A stretch of 64,000 nt of DNA, taken from Pseudanabaena sp. (GTDB lineage: Bacteria > Cyanobacteriota > Cyanobacteriia > Pseudanabaenales > Pseudanabaenaceae). The DNA lies in NCBI GenBank assembly GCA_003249015.1, contig QBLS01000011.1, forward strand, positions 62,001-126,000, given 5' to 3'. How positions within the stretch are numbered: position 1 is the first letter of the stretch; each line of letters begins with the position of its first letter. This document shows, one piece after another, positions 34,527 to 43,089 of the stretch. The translations under genes and the position numbers were made by a program. Below the pieces are notes generated by a model that did not search any database, was not told the origin of the DNA, and was given only the letters and a program-made list of their open reading frames with translations.

Positions 34527-34769
34527 ATGATCCAAACTTTAGCTAAGGAAGAAAACCAATATCTCGTTAAATGGGCTGTCACTTGGGAACAGTTTAAAAC
34601 TTTGCAATCTGCCTTTGATGAAATCGGGGGAGTGCGGATGAATTATTGTGAGGGAGAACTAGAGATTAGTGAATGGCTACCTGAGTTGGATATTGAGCAT
34701 TTAGAACAATGTTTATTGATGGATTCGCAGTTGGATGCCATGACAGCTTTTTCGGAAAAATATGCTTAA
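34527..34769 (+). pseudogene. Uma2-family gene with internal deletion
   Basis: 80 codons from ATG 34527. The first half (VTWEQFKTLQSAFDEIGGVRMNYCEGELEI) is the N-terminal part of Uma2 proteins. It jumps directly to the family's C-terminal tail (ELDIEHLEQCLLMDSQLDAM, then TAFSEKYA). The whole nuclease-like centre (about 100 residues in the intact genes at 45352 and 45930) is missing. The frame stays open across the junction, so a small protein may still be made. Confidence 0.6.
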
Positions 34770-34781
34770 AGCTAAATTTAT

Positions 34782-34816
34782 AAACAAACAGACTCGCTAT
34801 GCGAGTCTGTTTGTTT
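34782..34816. terminator. perfect 16-bp-arm hairpin
   Basis: AAACAAACAGACTCGC TAT GCGAGTCTGTTTGTTT, T-run on the right side. It lies 13 bp after the Uma2 remnant stop. Confidence 0.85.
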
Positions 34817-34845
34817 TAAGGTAAGTAAATATAGCTGTTTCAAAT

Positions 34846-34931
34846 AAGAGTTAGGGCTTCGACTTCGCTCAGCCAACGTATACTGCTGGCTGAGCGAAGT
34901 CGAAGCCTCTTCCAAATATTTAAAATTGCTA
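34846..34931. repeat. dispersed hairpin repeat, copy B (short form)
   Basis: 86 nt from AAGAGTTAGGGCTTCGACTT to ATTTAAAATTGCTA, same ends as copy A at 1501-1610 but without its 24-nt module. Its right end coincides to within two bases with the start of the FemAB 3'-end remnant, so it bounds that duplication. Confidence 0.88.
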
Positions 34932-35002
34932 CCTACGAAGCTCAGCAAATTCAGGCGATTAATAATGAACTTCCCTTTGATTTTGAGCCGCCTGCTCTTT
35001 GA
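34930..35002 (+). pseudogene. second copy of the FemAB-like gene 3' end
   Basis: Reads TYEAQQIQAINNELPFDFEP, PAL, TGA (35000-35002) in frame with the upstream gene's end TYEAQQIQAINNELPFDFTE, PELHV. Nucleotides are identical for 39 bp, then differ at four successive wobble positions, then diverge. The upstream 373 codons are absent. The M23 gene starts inside it in another frame. Confidence 0.85.
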
Positions 35003-35654
35003 GCTGGGCTTAGTGACCATATTCTTAAATACTTCTCTAGTACCAGCTTTTGGGCAGAGCTGTCCTAACGGCTACACCGATGAAAACTTAGAGGAAAAAG
35101 CTCCTTTGCAGAGAGTGGGAACTGTTGGCGGCGATCTCGAAGCCCTAGGCTGGACTCAACCCGCTGAATTTACAGAGATCGATCCTTTTTTGGGCAAAGC
35201 CTACGAGCTAGCCGAACATGAAGGGCTTGACTTCATTCATTCCCAGCCATCTGTTTCTCAAGTTGCGGTGCGATCAGTGGCTAGTGGCAAAATTGTGTAT
35301 GTTCGTCAGGGCTGTCCACAATCCTATCCCTTTAAGCGAAATACTGAGAGGCGAGCCTGTGGAGGTTACTGGGGAAACCACGTTGTAATCTTGCATCCCA
35401 ACGGAATGTTTGCAAGATATTCACATTTGGCTCCTGATAGCATTAAGGTTCTGGTTGGGCAACAAGTTCGTCAAGGCGATGAGATCGCCACCATGGGGAA
35501 CTCAGGGCTAAGCGATACCAGACATCTACATTTTGAACTGGGAGTTGCTATCAAATTTAATCCTTGCAAGCCCGCCCAATCTTTTAAATATGTTTATGAT
35601 CCTGCTACTTATTTGGGATGGGGCGATCGCCTTAATATTAATACTTCCCAGTGA
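34965..35654 (+). CDS. M23-family (LytM) metallopeptidase, exported
   Basis: 229 residues from ATG 34965; a TTG at 34926 would extend it over duplicated DNA and is less likely. Signal peptide at about 1-28 (MNFPLILSRLLFELGLVTIF). Catalytic domain with HEGLDF (H-x3-D), GNHVVILHPNGMFARYSHLA and HLHFEL (H-x-H), the zinc site of LytM/lysostaphin-type peptidases. Probably cuts peptidoglycan cross-links in the periplasm. Its first 38 nt overlap, out of frame, the duplicated FemAB-like tail. The only evident promoter space is the repeat region upstream. Confidence 0.82.
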   Translation: MNFPLILSRLLFELGLVTIFLNTSLVPAFGQSCPNGYTDENLEEKAPLQRVGTVGGDLEALGWTQPAEFTEIDPFLGKAYELAEHEGLDFIHSQPSVSQVAVRSVASGKIVYVRQGCPQSYPFKRNTERRACGGYWGNHVVILHPNGMFARYSHLAPDSIKVLVGQQVRQGDEIATMGNSGLSDTRHLHFELGVAIKFNPCKPAQSFKYVYDPATYLGWGDRLNINTSQ

Positions 35655-35660
35655 AAGATC

Positions 35661-35752
35661 AGACGTTGCGGCGCGAAGCGCCGCAACGTCTAGAAAAAAC
35701 AAAAGAGAAATGGCGGCGCATCGCGCCGCCATTTCTCTTTTGTTTTTTCTAG
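35661..35752. terminator. two long hairpins between M23 and apcD
   Basis: AGACGTTGCGGCGC GAA GCGCCGCAACGTCT (35661-35691) and a 63-nt perfect hairpin with 30-bp arms (35690-35752, outer CTAGAAAAAACAAAAGAGAA, loop ATC). The right arm includes the apcD stop codon. A/T-rich outer arms suit a bidirectional terminator. Confidence 0.85.
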
Positions 35753-36234
35753 GACATTTCTTGGATGATGTAGTCAAAGTAAGGCTCAGTTGTAGCTGCA
35801 TCTTCTTTGCTTAGTAGAGCTAGAGCTGCATTCTTGAGGCAACGAATGCCGTCCGCCATACCGACCAAAGGTACTCCGAGTGAATTGTACATTTCACGGA
35901 CACCGATGATTCCGATTTTTTCGATGGGGTCTTTATCGCCTGCGAGGACACCGTAAGTAGTGAGGCGAATGTACCAAGTGAAATCTCTGAGGCACTGATT
36001 GCGCTGTCTCTGACCGTAGGCATTACCACCTGGGGAGATGTAATCGGGGTGAATTCTAAATAGTTCTTCAGTGGCTTTTTTGACAATCTTGTCTTCGCTT
36101 TCTGCCAAAATTGTGGCAATTCTTACCCTTTGAGTACCAGTGGCAAGAAAGTTTTGGACACTTTGCAATTCCGAGACAGTGGGGTAGCGTAGCTCCTCAT
36201 CGGCTCTTTCTAAAACTTGACTAATTACACTCAT
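35749..36234 (-). CDS. apcD: allophycocyanin-B alpha subunit
   Basis: 161 residues, the exact phycobiliprotein alpha length. [81 protein letters not shown] and [10 protein letters not shown] match ApcD rather than ApcA. The chromophore Cys lies in RNQCLRD (about residue 81). ApcD is a terminal emitter of the phycobilisome core, passing energy mainly to photosystem I. It stands apart from other apc genes, as is common for apcD. Confidence 0.95.
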   Translation of the reverse strand: MSVISQVLERADEELRYPTVSELQSVQNFLATGTQRVRIATILAESEDKIVKKATEELFRIHPDYISPGGNAYGQRQRNQCLRDFTWYIRLTTYGVLAGDKDPIEKIGIIGVREMYNSLGVPLVGMADGIRCLKNAALALLSKEDAATTEPYFDYIIQEMS

Positions 36235-36326
36235 GATTAAAATAAAAAATTTAATATATTCGCCATCTAGTCTACCAAAAGTGCTGACCTAGCCAAGAGA
36301 TTGTAATAAAATCACAAATCTTTACA

Positions 36327-36463
36327 CCAAACCAATGGTTGGGGTGGCGCGAATCCCTAACCATTGGTTTGGGAAATTTTTATAGCTACAGTCATCTTTG
36401 TTTAGGACAGGTCAAAATCCAAGAATTGTTTGGAAGCGCAAAGTGCCGCCAAACAATTCTTGG
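36327..36463. repeat. two inverted repeats downstream of the TgpA-like gene
   Basis: CCAAACCAATGGTT / AACCATTGGTTTGG (36327-36372, imperfect centre) and CCAAGAATTGTTTGG / CCAAACAATTCTTGG (36419-36463). They fill the 232-bp space between apcD start and the next gene's stop. Confidence 0.75.
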
Positions 36464-36466
36464 GTT

Positions 36467-38782
36467 CTAAGTTCTAGACTTTAGCTGCTTAAGCAAAGCT
36501 TTCAGCTCACTCACTTGGTCAGAACCGATCGCCTGATTACCATAGCGCCAGTCTTGATATATCTGCGTAATTCTGGCGATCGCTTGGGCTTGCCGCTCAG
36601 AAAAGCGATCGCGCAAACTATGGGCATATTCTTGCGGTGTTTGGAAAGAAGGCTTAGGCTTGCCTTGCTCGGACAACCATTGCAGCATCTGTTGATAAGC
36701 GCGTTGCGGTATGGGCATCCTTTGCATACTTTGACGCTGCCACCACCAAACAATCAATTGCCACAAAGCCCAGCCACCGATGCCGATGCCAAAGGCGATC
36801 GCCAATCCAAAGGCGATGCCAATCCAGCCCATTTCGATTAGCCAGCCTACAAGATTGCCTATAAATTTACCGATGCTGTCAAATAGCGTTGTAAAAAAGT
36901 TATTGACAGGGCTAGGCAAAAATTGGGCTACCCAACTCCAAAAGGTTTGCATTACGCCAAAGGTGCGATTGTCCTCAATCGATGGCGGAAATAGGGGACG
37001 ACCAGGAACTGGATCAAAGGCAATCCATCCGTAGATCGGGAAGAACACTTCTACCAGTGACTGTGTATCAATATTCTGGACTTCGTACAGCCCTGTGAAG
37101 GGATTAAATTTACCTGGGGCAAAACCAACTACATAGCGAGTGGGAATACCGAGCGATCGCAGCATGACCGCCATCGTTGAGACGAAATGGCTCTCCTCAC
37201 CGCCGCCTTGGTCTACAAATTGTGAAACCAGATCGCCGTTAGCTTCATTAAACTGTAGGGTTTTCACCGCATAGTTTTCCTTGAGCCCTTCGGCGATCCT
37301 TGCCGCAACATCATAAACATTGTCGAGGGCGACCAGATTTCCCTTGGCATCTTTAGCTGTAGCAACCAATTTCAGCGCCGCTTCTTGCACCTTGGGGGAA
37401 ATGTCCTTTGGTAAGGTCAGATAAAAGTCTCGAATTGAACGGGGATATTGATTGGGGAGTTTTCGCAATTGCTCAGGAGCACGAGCAATCACGTTAGAAA
37501 TTACGGTGTAGGTTAATTCTTCAGGCAGAGGACCTGGCCCCCTAATCATTCCTTCTGCATCAATATCTAATTCTTCACTAGGAAAGAAGATTTGATTAGG
37601 CTTGGCTGCCGCAGGGACGAGGTTAGGGAAGTTAATAGAAGTGATTGTGTAGGTTTGGACAACTTCACGGCTGGCGATCGCCTTGATGTTTAAGGGCCTA
37701 CCAGTAAATGCGTAGCTAGGGCTAGGTACAAAAAATTCATAGTTAAAAGGGTTGCGACGAATAGTTCGGATTTGATTGGGGTCATTGCGAGAGATGCGCC
37801 ATCCTGTACCTGTAAATTCGTCATACGCCATCACTCGCCAAAATAGTTCTGCTTGCGATCGCACCCGCATCACCAGTTCAGGTTCTCGCTGTACGCTCTG
37901 TTTTCCCCCCGACGAAGCGGTATTAATTTCGGGCGCAAATAACGGCGGCAATATTTCTTGCTCACCATCGCCACCATTGCCACCAGTGCCATTCCCCCCA
38001 GTGCCATTCGCTCCATTTTGTTGTTCATTTTGCTGCTGACGAGTTAGTATTTCCCCCCTTGGCAGTTGTCTTTGCACAGATAGATTGACACTCACAGGAA
38101 AATTGCGAAGCTGAAATCCTGGTAAGCGTGGCAAGAAGGCAAAAATCGTTAAACCCAATACCAAGACGATCGCCAACAGTCCCGATAGTGGGAGTATGGA
38201 AATTCCCATTTTTTCGGGTTTAAAGCTGGGAGTTGCCAACCCTAAACGTGAGCGATGGTCGAGCAGTAAGATCGGCAGCCCCACTAATAAAAAAGCAATT
38301 AACCACAGGGCAAAGATCATCGTCTGGCTGAGGGTGGCGGCTAGAGCCATCAAGATCAAACCAATCACAATCGAATAGCCTAAGTCTTTGCGACGCGGTA
38401 AATCGAAACTATGTAGTACTTGCAGTTGAATTAACAATTGAGCCAATAACAGTCGGGTTTCATCGGTATTCCTAACCAAATTGTTTAGAAATATCACCAG
38501 CATCGCAATCATCGCTACCGCAATGAATAGCTTGACAATCACATTGCGCTTGCGTCTGGCGTACCAAGCCCAAGCTGCACCGATCGCACTGAGAGGAATC
38601 GCCCATACACTGTTTGAAGATCCAGCGATCGCATCCACTGCACCGATGCTGATAAACACAAAGATCTGTACCAATACGCGCAGAGGAATTGAGTCTTCAA
38701 CATTGGTTATTACCGATGCTGAAGCTTGTCGTAATTTATCAAAGGCGCTAATTTTGGGTCGAGGTTGCCGTATCGTATCCAT
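36467..38782 (-). CDS. TgpA-type membrane protein with degenerate transglutaminase domain
   Basis: 771 residues from ATG 38782; an upstream in-frame start would add 16. Six or seven membrane segments (about 35-230), a periplasmic region with a Gly/Asn-rich linker, a transglutaminase-like core (about 480-610), one more membrane helix and a C-terminal DUF4129-like tail. In the core, GGGEESHFVSTMAVMLRSLGIPTRYVVGF places Glu530 where the catalytic Cys should be, and NIDTQSLVEVFFPIYGW puts Gln574 at the catalytic His. Only the Asp (FDPVPG) is kept. It is therefore probably non-catalytic, perhaps a binding or assembly protein. Confidence 0.85.
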   Translation of the reverse strand: MDTIRQPRPKISAFDKLRQASASVITNVEDSIPLRVLVQIFVFISIGAVDAIAGSSNSVWAIPLSAIGAAWAWYARRKRNVIVKLFIAVAMIAMLVIFLNNLVRNTDETRLLLAQLLIQLQVLHSFDLPRRKDLGYSIVIGLILMALAATLSQTMIFALWLIAFLLVGLPILLLDHRSRLGLATPSFKPEKMGISILPLSGLLAIVLVLGLTIFAFLPRLPGFQLRNFPVSVNLSVQRQLPRGEILTRQQQNEQQNGANGTGGNGTGGNGGDGEQEILPPLFAPEINTASSGGKQSVQREPELVMRVRSQAELFWRVMAYDEFTGTGWRISRNDPNQIRTIRRNPFNYEFFVPSPSYAFTGRPLNIKAIASREVVQTYTITSINFPNLVPAAAKPNQIFFPSEELDIDAEGMIRGPGPLPEELTYTVISNVIARAPEQLRKLPNQYPRSIRDFYLTLPKDISPKVQEAALKLVATAKDAKGNLVALDNVYDVAARIAEGLKENYAVKTLQFNEANGDLVSQFVDQGGGEESHFVSTMAVMLRSLGIPTRYVVGFAPGKFNPFTGLYEVQNIDTQSLVEVFFPIYGWIAFDPVPGRPLFPPSIEDNRTFGVMQTFWSWVAQFLPSPVNNFFTTLFDSIGKFIGNLVGWLIEMGWIGIAFGLAIAFGIGIGGWALWQLIVWWWQRQSMQRMPIPQRAYQQMLQWLSEQGKPKPSFQTPQEYAHSLRDRFSERQAQAIARITQIYQDWRYGNQAIGSDQVSELKALLKQLKSRT

Positions 38783-38888
38783 AGCTGCTCTATAAGGGAA
38801 CTCTGTCAGAATAGTTAAGAAAGAGCGCACAACGCTCGCCTATCTACTTTAGCGCAAGTTATAAATCCAACTGTGATACAACGATTTT

Positions 38889-38971
38889 GAGTTTTGTAAG
38901 TAGCTAGTAGCTACTTACAAAACTCAAAAATTAGCGGAGCGGCGCATAGCGCCGCTCCGCTAATTTTTGAG
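38889..38971. terminator. two overlapping hairpins
   Basis: GAGTTTTGTAAGTAGCT AGT and complement (38889-38925), then a 23-bp-arm hairpin with tip GGCGC ATA GCGCC (38923-38971). They share the bases CTC, so only one may form at a time. They lie between the ABC1 gene and the TgpA gene. Confidence 0.8.
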
Positions 38972-39011
38972 TAGATCCGACCGCTTAGCGGGTGGAGCAA
39001 CCTCCAAGTAT

Positions 39012-40700
39012 TTATTGCTCAGCCATATTGTCGATTTTTTCGCGGATTGATAATTGGACTAGGGCGCGAATCAAAGAAAATCCAGAGAAACTCGCTGCCA
39101 TAAATATGGCGATCGCCCAGCCCGTATAGACAGTGCCAACTAATAACACGGCTCCAACCAACCCTAAAAATCCTGTTAAGCAAGCGTAAATCAGAGCTTT
39201 GACCGCAATGTTAATTCGTTTGAGAGTGCGATCGCTTTCGGAAGACTTGACTTGAATCATCAACTCACCGCGCTCAATCCGTTCTTCCAATCGCTCTAAC
39301 AAGATCTCCATACGACTAGGTTTATTGAGCTGATAAACCAGAAAATCCTTCGCTTGCTGGGCTAGTGCGCCCAAGGTATTTCCGCGACCTCGCGTCAGGA
39401 CAATGCTCTTTACAAAGGGCTGAGCGGCAGTGGTGAAATTGTACTCAGGGTCGAGAATACGGGCAATACCATCAAGGGTAGTCAAAGACTTGAGCAGGTA
39501 AGTCATTTGCGGCGGCAAACGGAAGGGCTGCTTTTCAAAAATGGCAACCACTTCTCCTTTGATTTGTTCAAATTCATATACATTTACAGGTCTTTCTGTA
39601 AAACGGTCTAATACAAATTTAAGCATTCGCTTGATTGGACTCATATCGGCGATCGGCTCGATAAAGCCCATACTCATCAAAGTGTCAACTACTTCATTGG
39701 TGTCTTTCCGCAGCACTGCAAAGAAGGTTTTGACCATCTGATCCTTTGCCATGGTTTTTACTTCTGCCATCATGCCGTAGTCATAGAAGATTAAGCTACC
39801 GCTGGGACTTACTGCTAGGTTGCCAGGGTGCGGATCGGCATGGAAAAATCCATCTTGTAAAAGCTGTTTAAGGTAGCAACATATTCCCAATTGATTGATT
39901 TCTTTAGGGTTTAATCCGCAAGCTTCCAGAGCTTGGCGATCGTCTACCTTTATGCCAGGAACATACTCTAGGGTCAACACCATGGAAGTAGAATATTCCC
40001 AGTAAACCTTCGGCACTACTATGCGCGGATAGCCTTCAAAGTTTTTACGGAAGCGATCGGCATTCTGACCTTCGATCGCATAATCAATTTCTTGGTAGAG
40101 AATGGTAAAAAATTCTTCATAAATTCCCTCTAGATTGTATTTGCGAGTCCAAGCAAAATAGCGTCGAAAGAACTTGAGAAGTTTGCCAACGGCTAGTAAA
40201 TCTAGATCAAATAGCTTTTTTAAACCTGGGCGCTGTACCTTGACCACCACATCTTCGCCTGTATGTAGAGTGGCACGATGGACTTGCCCCAAGCTAGCTG
40301 CCGCCAAAGGAACTTCATCAAAATCTCGATAAAGAGTATAAAGCGGCTTACCTAGCTCTAGCTCCACAATATCTCTAGCTTCTTTGGCACTAAATGCTGG
40401 CACTTTATCCTGTAGCTGCGCCAAGTTACTAATATATTCAGGTGGTAATAGGTCTACTCGCGTGGAGAGGGATTGTCCTATTTTGATAAAAGTTGGACCT
40501 AGCTCTAACATATTGCGGACTAGCCACTCAGCGCGATTATTGCGAGTACTTGAAGTGTTGTCTTGCCAAAAGCGATCCCACCATATGAAAAACAAAAAGG
40601 TAAATGCTGCCAAAAAAACTTCGCGTTGACGAGCCGATGCAGAACTCTTAATTCTTTGCCAACGGAGCCGCTTAGGTGATAATTGGGCGATCGCAGTCAT
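39012..40700 (-). CDS. ABC1/UbiB/AarF-family atypical kinase
   Basis: 562 residues. KxGQ signature LGPTFIKIGQSLSTRVDLLPPEYISNLAQLQD, the Ala-rich loop PLAAASLGQVHRA replacing the Gly loop, VVVKVQRPG (catalytic Lys), QEIDYAIEGQNADRF, GFFHADPHPGN and FYDYGMM (metal Asp) are all present. Two C-terminal membrane helices (about 505-550). Family members support quinone synthesis or ABC1K-type control of prenyl-lipids in thylakoids (known for relatives). Full length. Confidence 0.93.
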   Translation of the reverse strand: MTAIAQLSPKRLRWQRIKSSASARQREVFLAAFTFLFFIWWDRFWQDNTSSTRNNRAEWLVRNMLELGPTFIKIGQSLSTRVDLLPPEYISNLAQLQDKVPAFSAKEARDIVELELGKPLYTLYRDFDEVPLAAASLGQVHRATLHTGEDVVVKVQRPGLKKLFDLDLLAVGKLLKFFRRYFAWTRKYNLEGIYEEFFTILYQEIDYAIEGQNADRFRKNFEGYPRIVVPKVYWEYSTSMVLTLEYVPGIKVDDRQALEACGLNPKEINQLGICCYLKQLLQDGFFHADPHPGNLAVSPSGSLIFYDYGMMAEVKTMAKDQMVKTFFAVLRKDTNEVVDTLMSMGFIEPIADMSPIKRMLKFVLDRFTERPVNVYEFEQIKGEVVAIFEKQPFRLPPQMTYLLKSLTTLDGIARILDPEYNFTTAAQPFVKSIVLTRGRGNTLGALAQQAKDFLVYQLNKPSRMEILLERLEERIERGELMIQVKSSESDRTLKRINIAVKALIYACLTGFLGLVGAVLLVGTVYTGWAIAIFMAASFSGFSLIRALVQLSIREKIDNMAEQ

Positions 40701-40808
40701 ATTTTGCCAATGTTTTAAGCAACGCTAGATTCATTGCTTTGTCTATATTACCCAATACAGATAGAAAAAATCGAAACAAAACCAATGTTCAAAAAGAATT
40801 ACTAAGAG

Positions 40809-41300
40809 TTAGGCTGGTTTTGAATGTGATGAGGCTAAGGTTCTTATTATAAAAATAACTACGAGCAATACATTTAGTGCATAAAGTCCTAAGATTATTT
40901 CGTCGCTAATCCAAGGAGAAACATCCTGAGAACATTCAACTTGTCTTAACAAAATTCCGTGAATAATTCTTTGGATAAAATTGCCTGCTTTTGTTGAGCT
41001 GCTAGGACACTGGCCAACATTGAAGATAGTGATAAATACTTGAATATAAATCATGGGATAAACAAAGTATTTATCCACCCAAACTAATGATTTATGAGCA
41101 AAATACTCTATGCAAAATGCAATAGCCATTACTGCACAACTGATACAAACAGTTACTGGTACAAAAAACATAAAAAGCACAACTGTCATCCAGCCACTAC
41201 TAGTAAGAACACTAAGAATAGTAATTAAAGCTAAAGCAAAGAAAATATCAAAACTAAATTTATTAATCTTGGTTTCGTTATATCTATTTTTACGGTACAT
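40809..41300 (-). CDS. small integral membrane protein, unknown
   Basis: 163 residues with four hydrophobic segments (about 18-36, 38-65, 80-98, 137-157) and charged ends. No family recognised. One cysteine pair (GQCPSS, VECSQD) lies in the loop between helices 3 and 4. A single gene between the ABC1 kinase and the TPM protein, all on the same strand. ATG 41300 follows the TPM gene after a 112-bp spacer. Confidence 0.6.
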   Translation of the reverse strand: MYRKNRYNETKINKFSFDIFFALALITILSVLTSSGWMTVVLFMFFVPVTVCISCAVMAIAFCIEYFAHKSLVWVDKYFVYPMIYIQVFITIFNVGQCPSSSTKAGNFIQRIIHGILLRQVECSQDVSPWISDEIILGLYALNVLLVVIFIIRTLASSHSKPA

Positions 41301-41412
41301 AAATTAGTTTGATAGGAATATTGGATGTTTTTAAACTTTCTAATTGCTTGTAAATCAGTTTGATTATAGGTAATTTCGATCTGCTTTTTAGTGTCAAAAA
41401 ATTCACTTGCAG

Positions 41413-43089
41413 CTACCAATCACTGCCTGAACCACCACCATCACTACTCCCGCCCCCAAAATCACTGGAAGAAGAGCTGTCATAGCTACCTGAATAACTA
41501 CTAGAGTCATAGGGACTTTGATCGCCGTAACTGGTGCTGGTTGAGCTGATCTTTTGCGGATAAACTGGCTCTTCATGGAGACAATTTTGGCATTGCAGGA
41601 TACTAACCGCATCTTGGGATTCTTGTTGGGGAAACTTTTTTAGTTCGCGAGACTGGCTAAGATCGGCACTCATTAAAGTGGGATAGCCACATTTACTGCA
41701 TATTGATTTAGTCTCTAAAATATGGGGAAGACAATAAATATATTGCCGATCGCTTTTTTGGTTAATTTCGGGATGGCAGCGATCGCAAGTGTACAGAGAA
41801 TAAGTGGCGTTACCGAGGGCGATCGCCTGTTGTTCGGGCTGAGTGAGATATGTTGACAAAAATGAGCTATCTAACTCTTGGGCTGGAGTGCGACAGGTTG
41901 CACAAAAATACTTGGTTTGAGTAAATTCATCGTTCAATGAGACTTGATCGACCACGTAAACTAAAAATAGTTGGTTGGCGATCGCAATCATAAAACTGAT
42001 CACAGGAAATTGAGCGGCGGACAAGAACGAAGCTACGGACGATGAAGTGAGTATTGCGGATACAAGTAACAGAAGGCTCTCAAGGATGCACAACAGCACT
42101 AAGTTCTTGACAAGAGCCTCACCAAACAATATCCATATCTTGTCGGAAGATTCTTTTTGAATAGTCTTCGTTAACTGCGCGACCCAGTAGTAAGCAATTC
42201 CAAACCACAGGGGAATAGTAGCCAACAGGATCAAGAAGTTGGCTTGGAGGATATGACGAAACTGCTCGTCATCTAGAGCAAATTCGGTAAATGGATGTGG
42301 TGACAGCAGCATACTGATGCTGACAGCGATCGCGCCTACTCCCACAGCGATGCATTGCATCGGCAAGCTGGCAAATTGTCTGAGAGATTGAATATTGATG
42401 GGGAATATTAGGGAACTATCAACTGGCTTATTGGTGCTAAAGCATAGTTGACACCAGCGGTTGATTTTAAGAATAATCCATCCTATTCCTGCGATCGCTA
42501 TCGCTATTCCCACTGCACCAATTACGTAAATGATGTAATAGTCGGGAGTAAAAGCTGCGTTAGCAAAATTAATCTTTTCGAGGCGATCAGCGACCGCATT
42601 GACTCCATTAAGAATACCTAAATCAAAGTTTTGCTCTTGAAACCGAGGGCGAATCCGACTAGCAATAATTTCTGCTACTTGGTCGTTACTGATGAAAAGC
42701 GTAACTCCCCGTCCAGTTTCTATCTCAATTCTGCGTTCCTTAACCGCAATGAGAAATAATACACCATTATCAAATCCTCTTTTCCCAATGCCCCAAGTAT
42801 TGAATAGCTTTGTTGCATAGGCTTTAACATTCTCGTTGGGCGATGCATCGGGAATAGTCACTACTGCTATTTCTGAGCCATTGCTAACTTCTAGCTGTGA
42901 AATTCTTTGATTGAGTCGTGATTCTGTCTCTGCACTCAAAATGTTAGCGACATCACTGACCCAAGTTCCATTATTACGGCGTGGATTTGGAATCGATTCA
43001 ATGGGAACCGCCCAACTATGACTAATTGGCAATAACTCAAAGCATAGTAAGCAAAGTATAAGAATCGCCCTAATTAAATTACCCTTCAT
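41413..43089 (-). CDS. TPM-domain membrane protein with zinc-ribbon-like tail
   Basis: 558 residues. Signal peptide (1-27), TPM domain at about 40-170 (WVSDVANILSAETESRLNQRI, IAVVTIPDAS, NGVLFLIAVKERRIEIETGRG), then five or six membrane segments (about 175-390). A large C-terminal part has CXXC-type pairs (CATCRTP, CDRCHPE, CSKCGYP, CQNCLHE) and ends in a Ser/Gly run (SSSDFGGGSSDGGGSGSDW), as in YgcG-type proteins. TPM domains have acid phosphatase activity in plants and photosystem II repair (Psb32). The start overlaps the cyclase-like gene by 11 nt. Confidence 0.82.
   Translation of the reverse strand: MKGNLIRAILILCLLCFELLPISHSWAVPIESIPNPRRNNGTWVSDVANILSAETESRLNQRISQLEVSNGSEIAVVTIPDASPNENVKAYATKLFNTWGIGKRGFDNGVLFLIAVKERRIEIETGRGVTLFISNDQVAEIIASRIRPRFQEQNFDLGILNGVNAVADRLEKINFANAAFTPDYYIIYVIGAVGIAIAIAGIGWIILKINRWCQLCFSTNKPVDSSLIFPINIQSLRQFASLPMQCIAVGVGAIAVSISMLLSPHPFTEFALDDEQFRHILQANFLILLATIPLWFGIAYYWVAQLTKTIQKESSDKIWILFGEALVKNLVLLCILESLLLLVSAILTSSSVASFLSAAQFPVISFMIAIANQLFLVYVVDQVSLNDEFTQTKYFCATCRTPAQELDSSFLSTYLTQPEQQAIALGNATYSLYTCDRCHPEINQKSDRQYIYCLPHILETKSICSKCGYPTLMSADLSQSRELKKFPQQESQDAVSILQCQNCLHEEPVYPQKISSTSTSYGDQSPYDSSSYSGSYDSSSSSDFGGGSSDGGGSGSDW

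Noticed and set aside
34926-34964. TTG-initiated extension of the M23 peptidase
   Set aside because: It would translate duplicated FemAB-tail DNA out of frame in front of a good signal peptide. The ATG at 34965 gives a normal exported protein.
36467-38782. Active bacterial transglutaminase or protease TgpA
   Set aside because: The catalytic Cys and His positions hold Glu and Gln.
41231-41419. 62-codon reverse frame between the small membrane protein and the TPM gene
   Set aside because: Overlaps the start of the membrane protein gene, has no family resemblance, and contains no ribosome-binding site.
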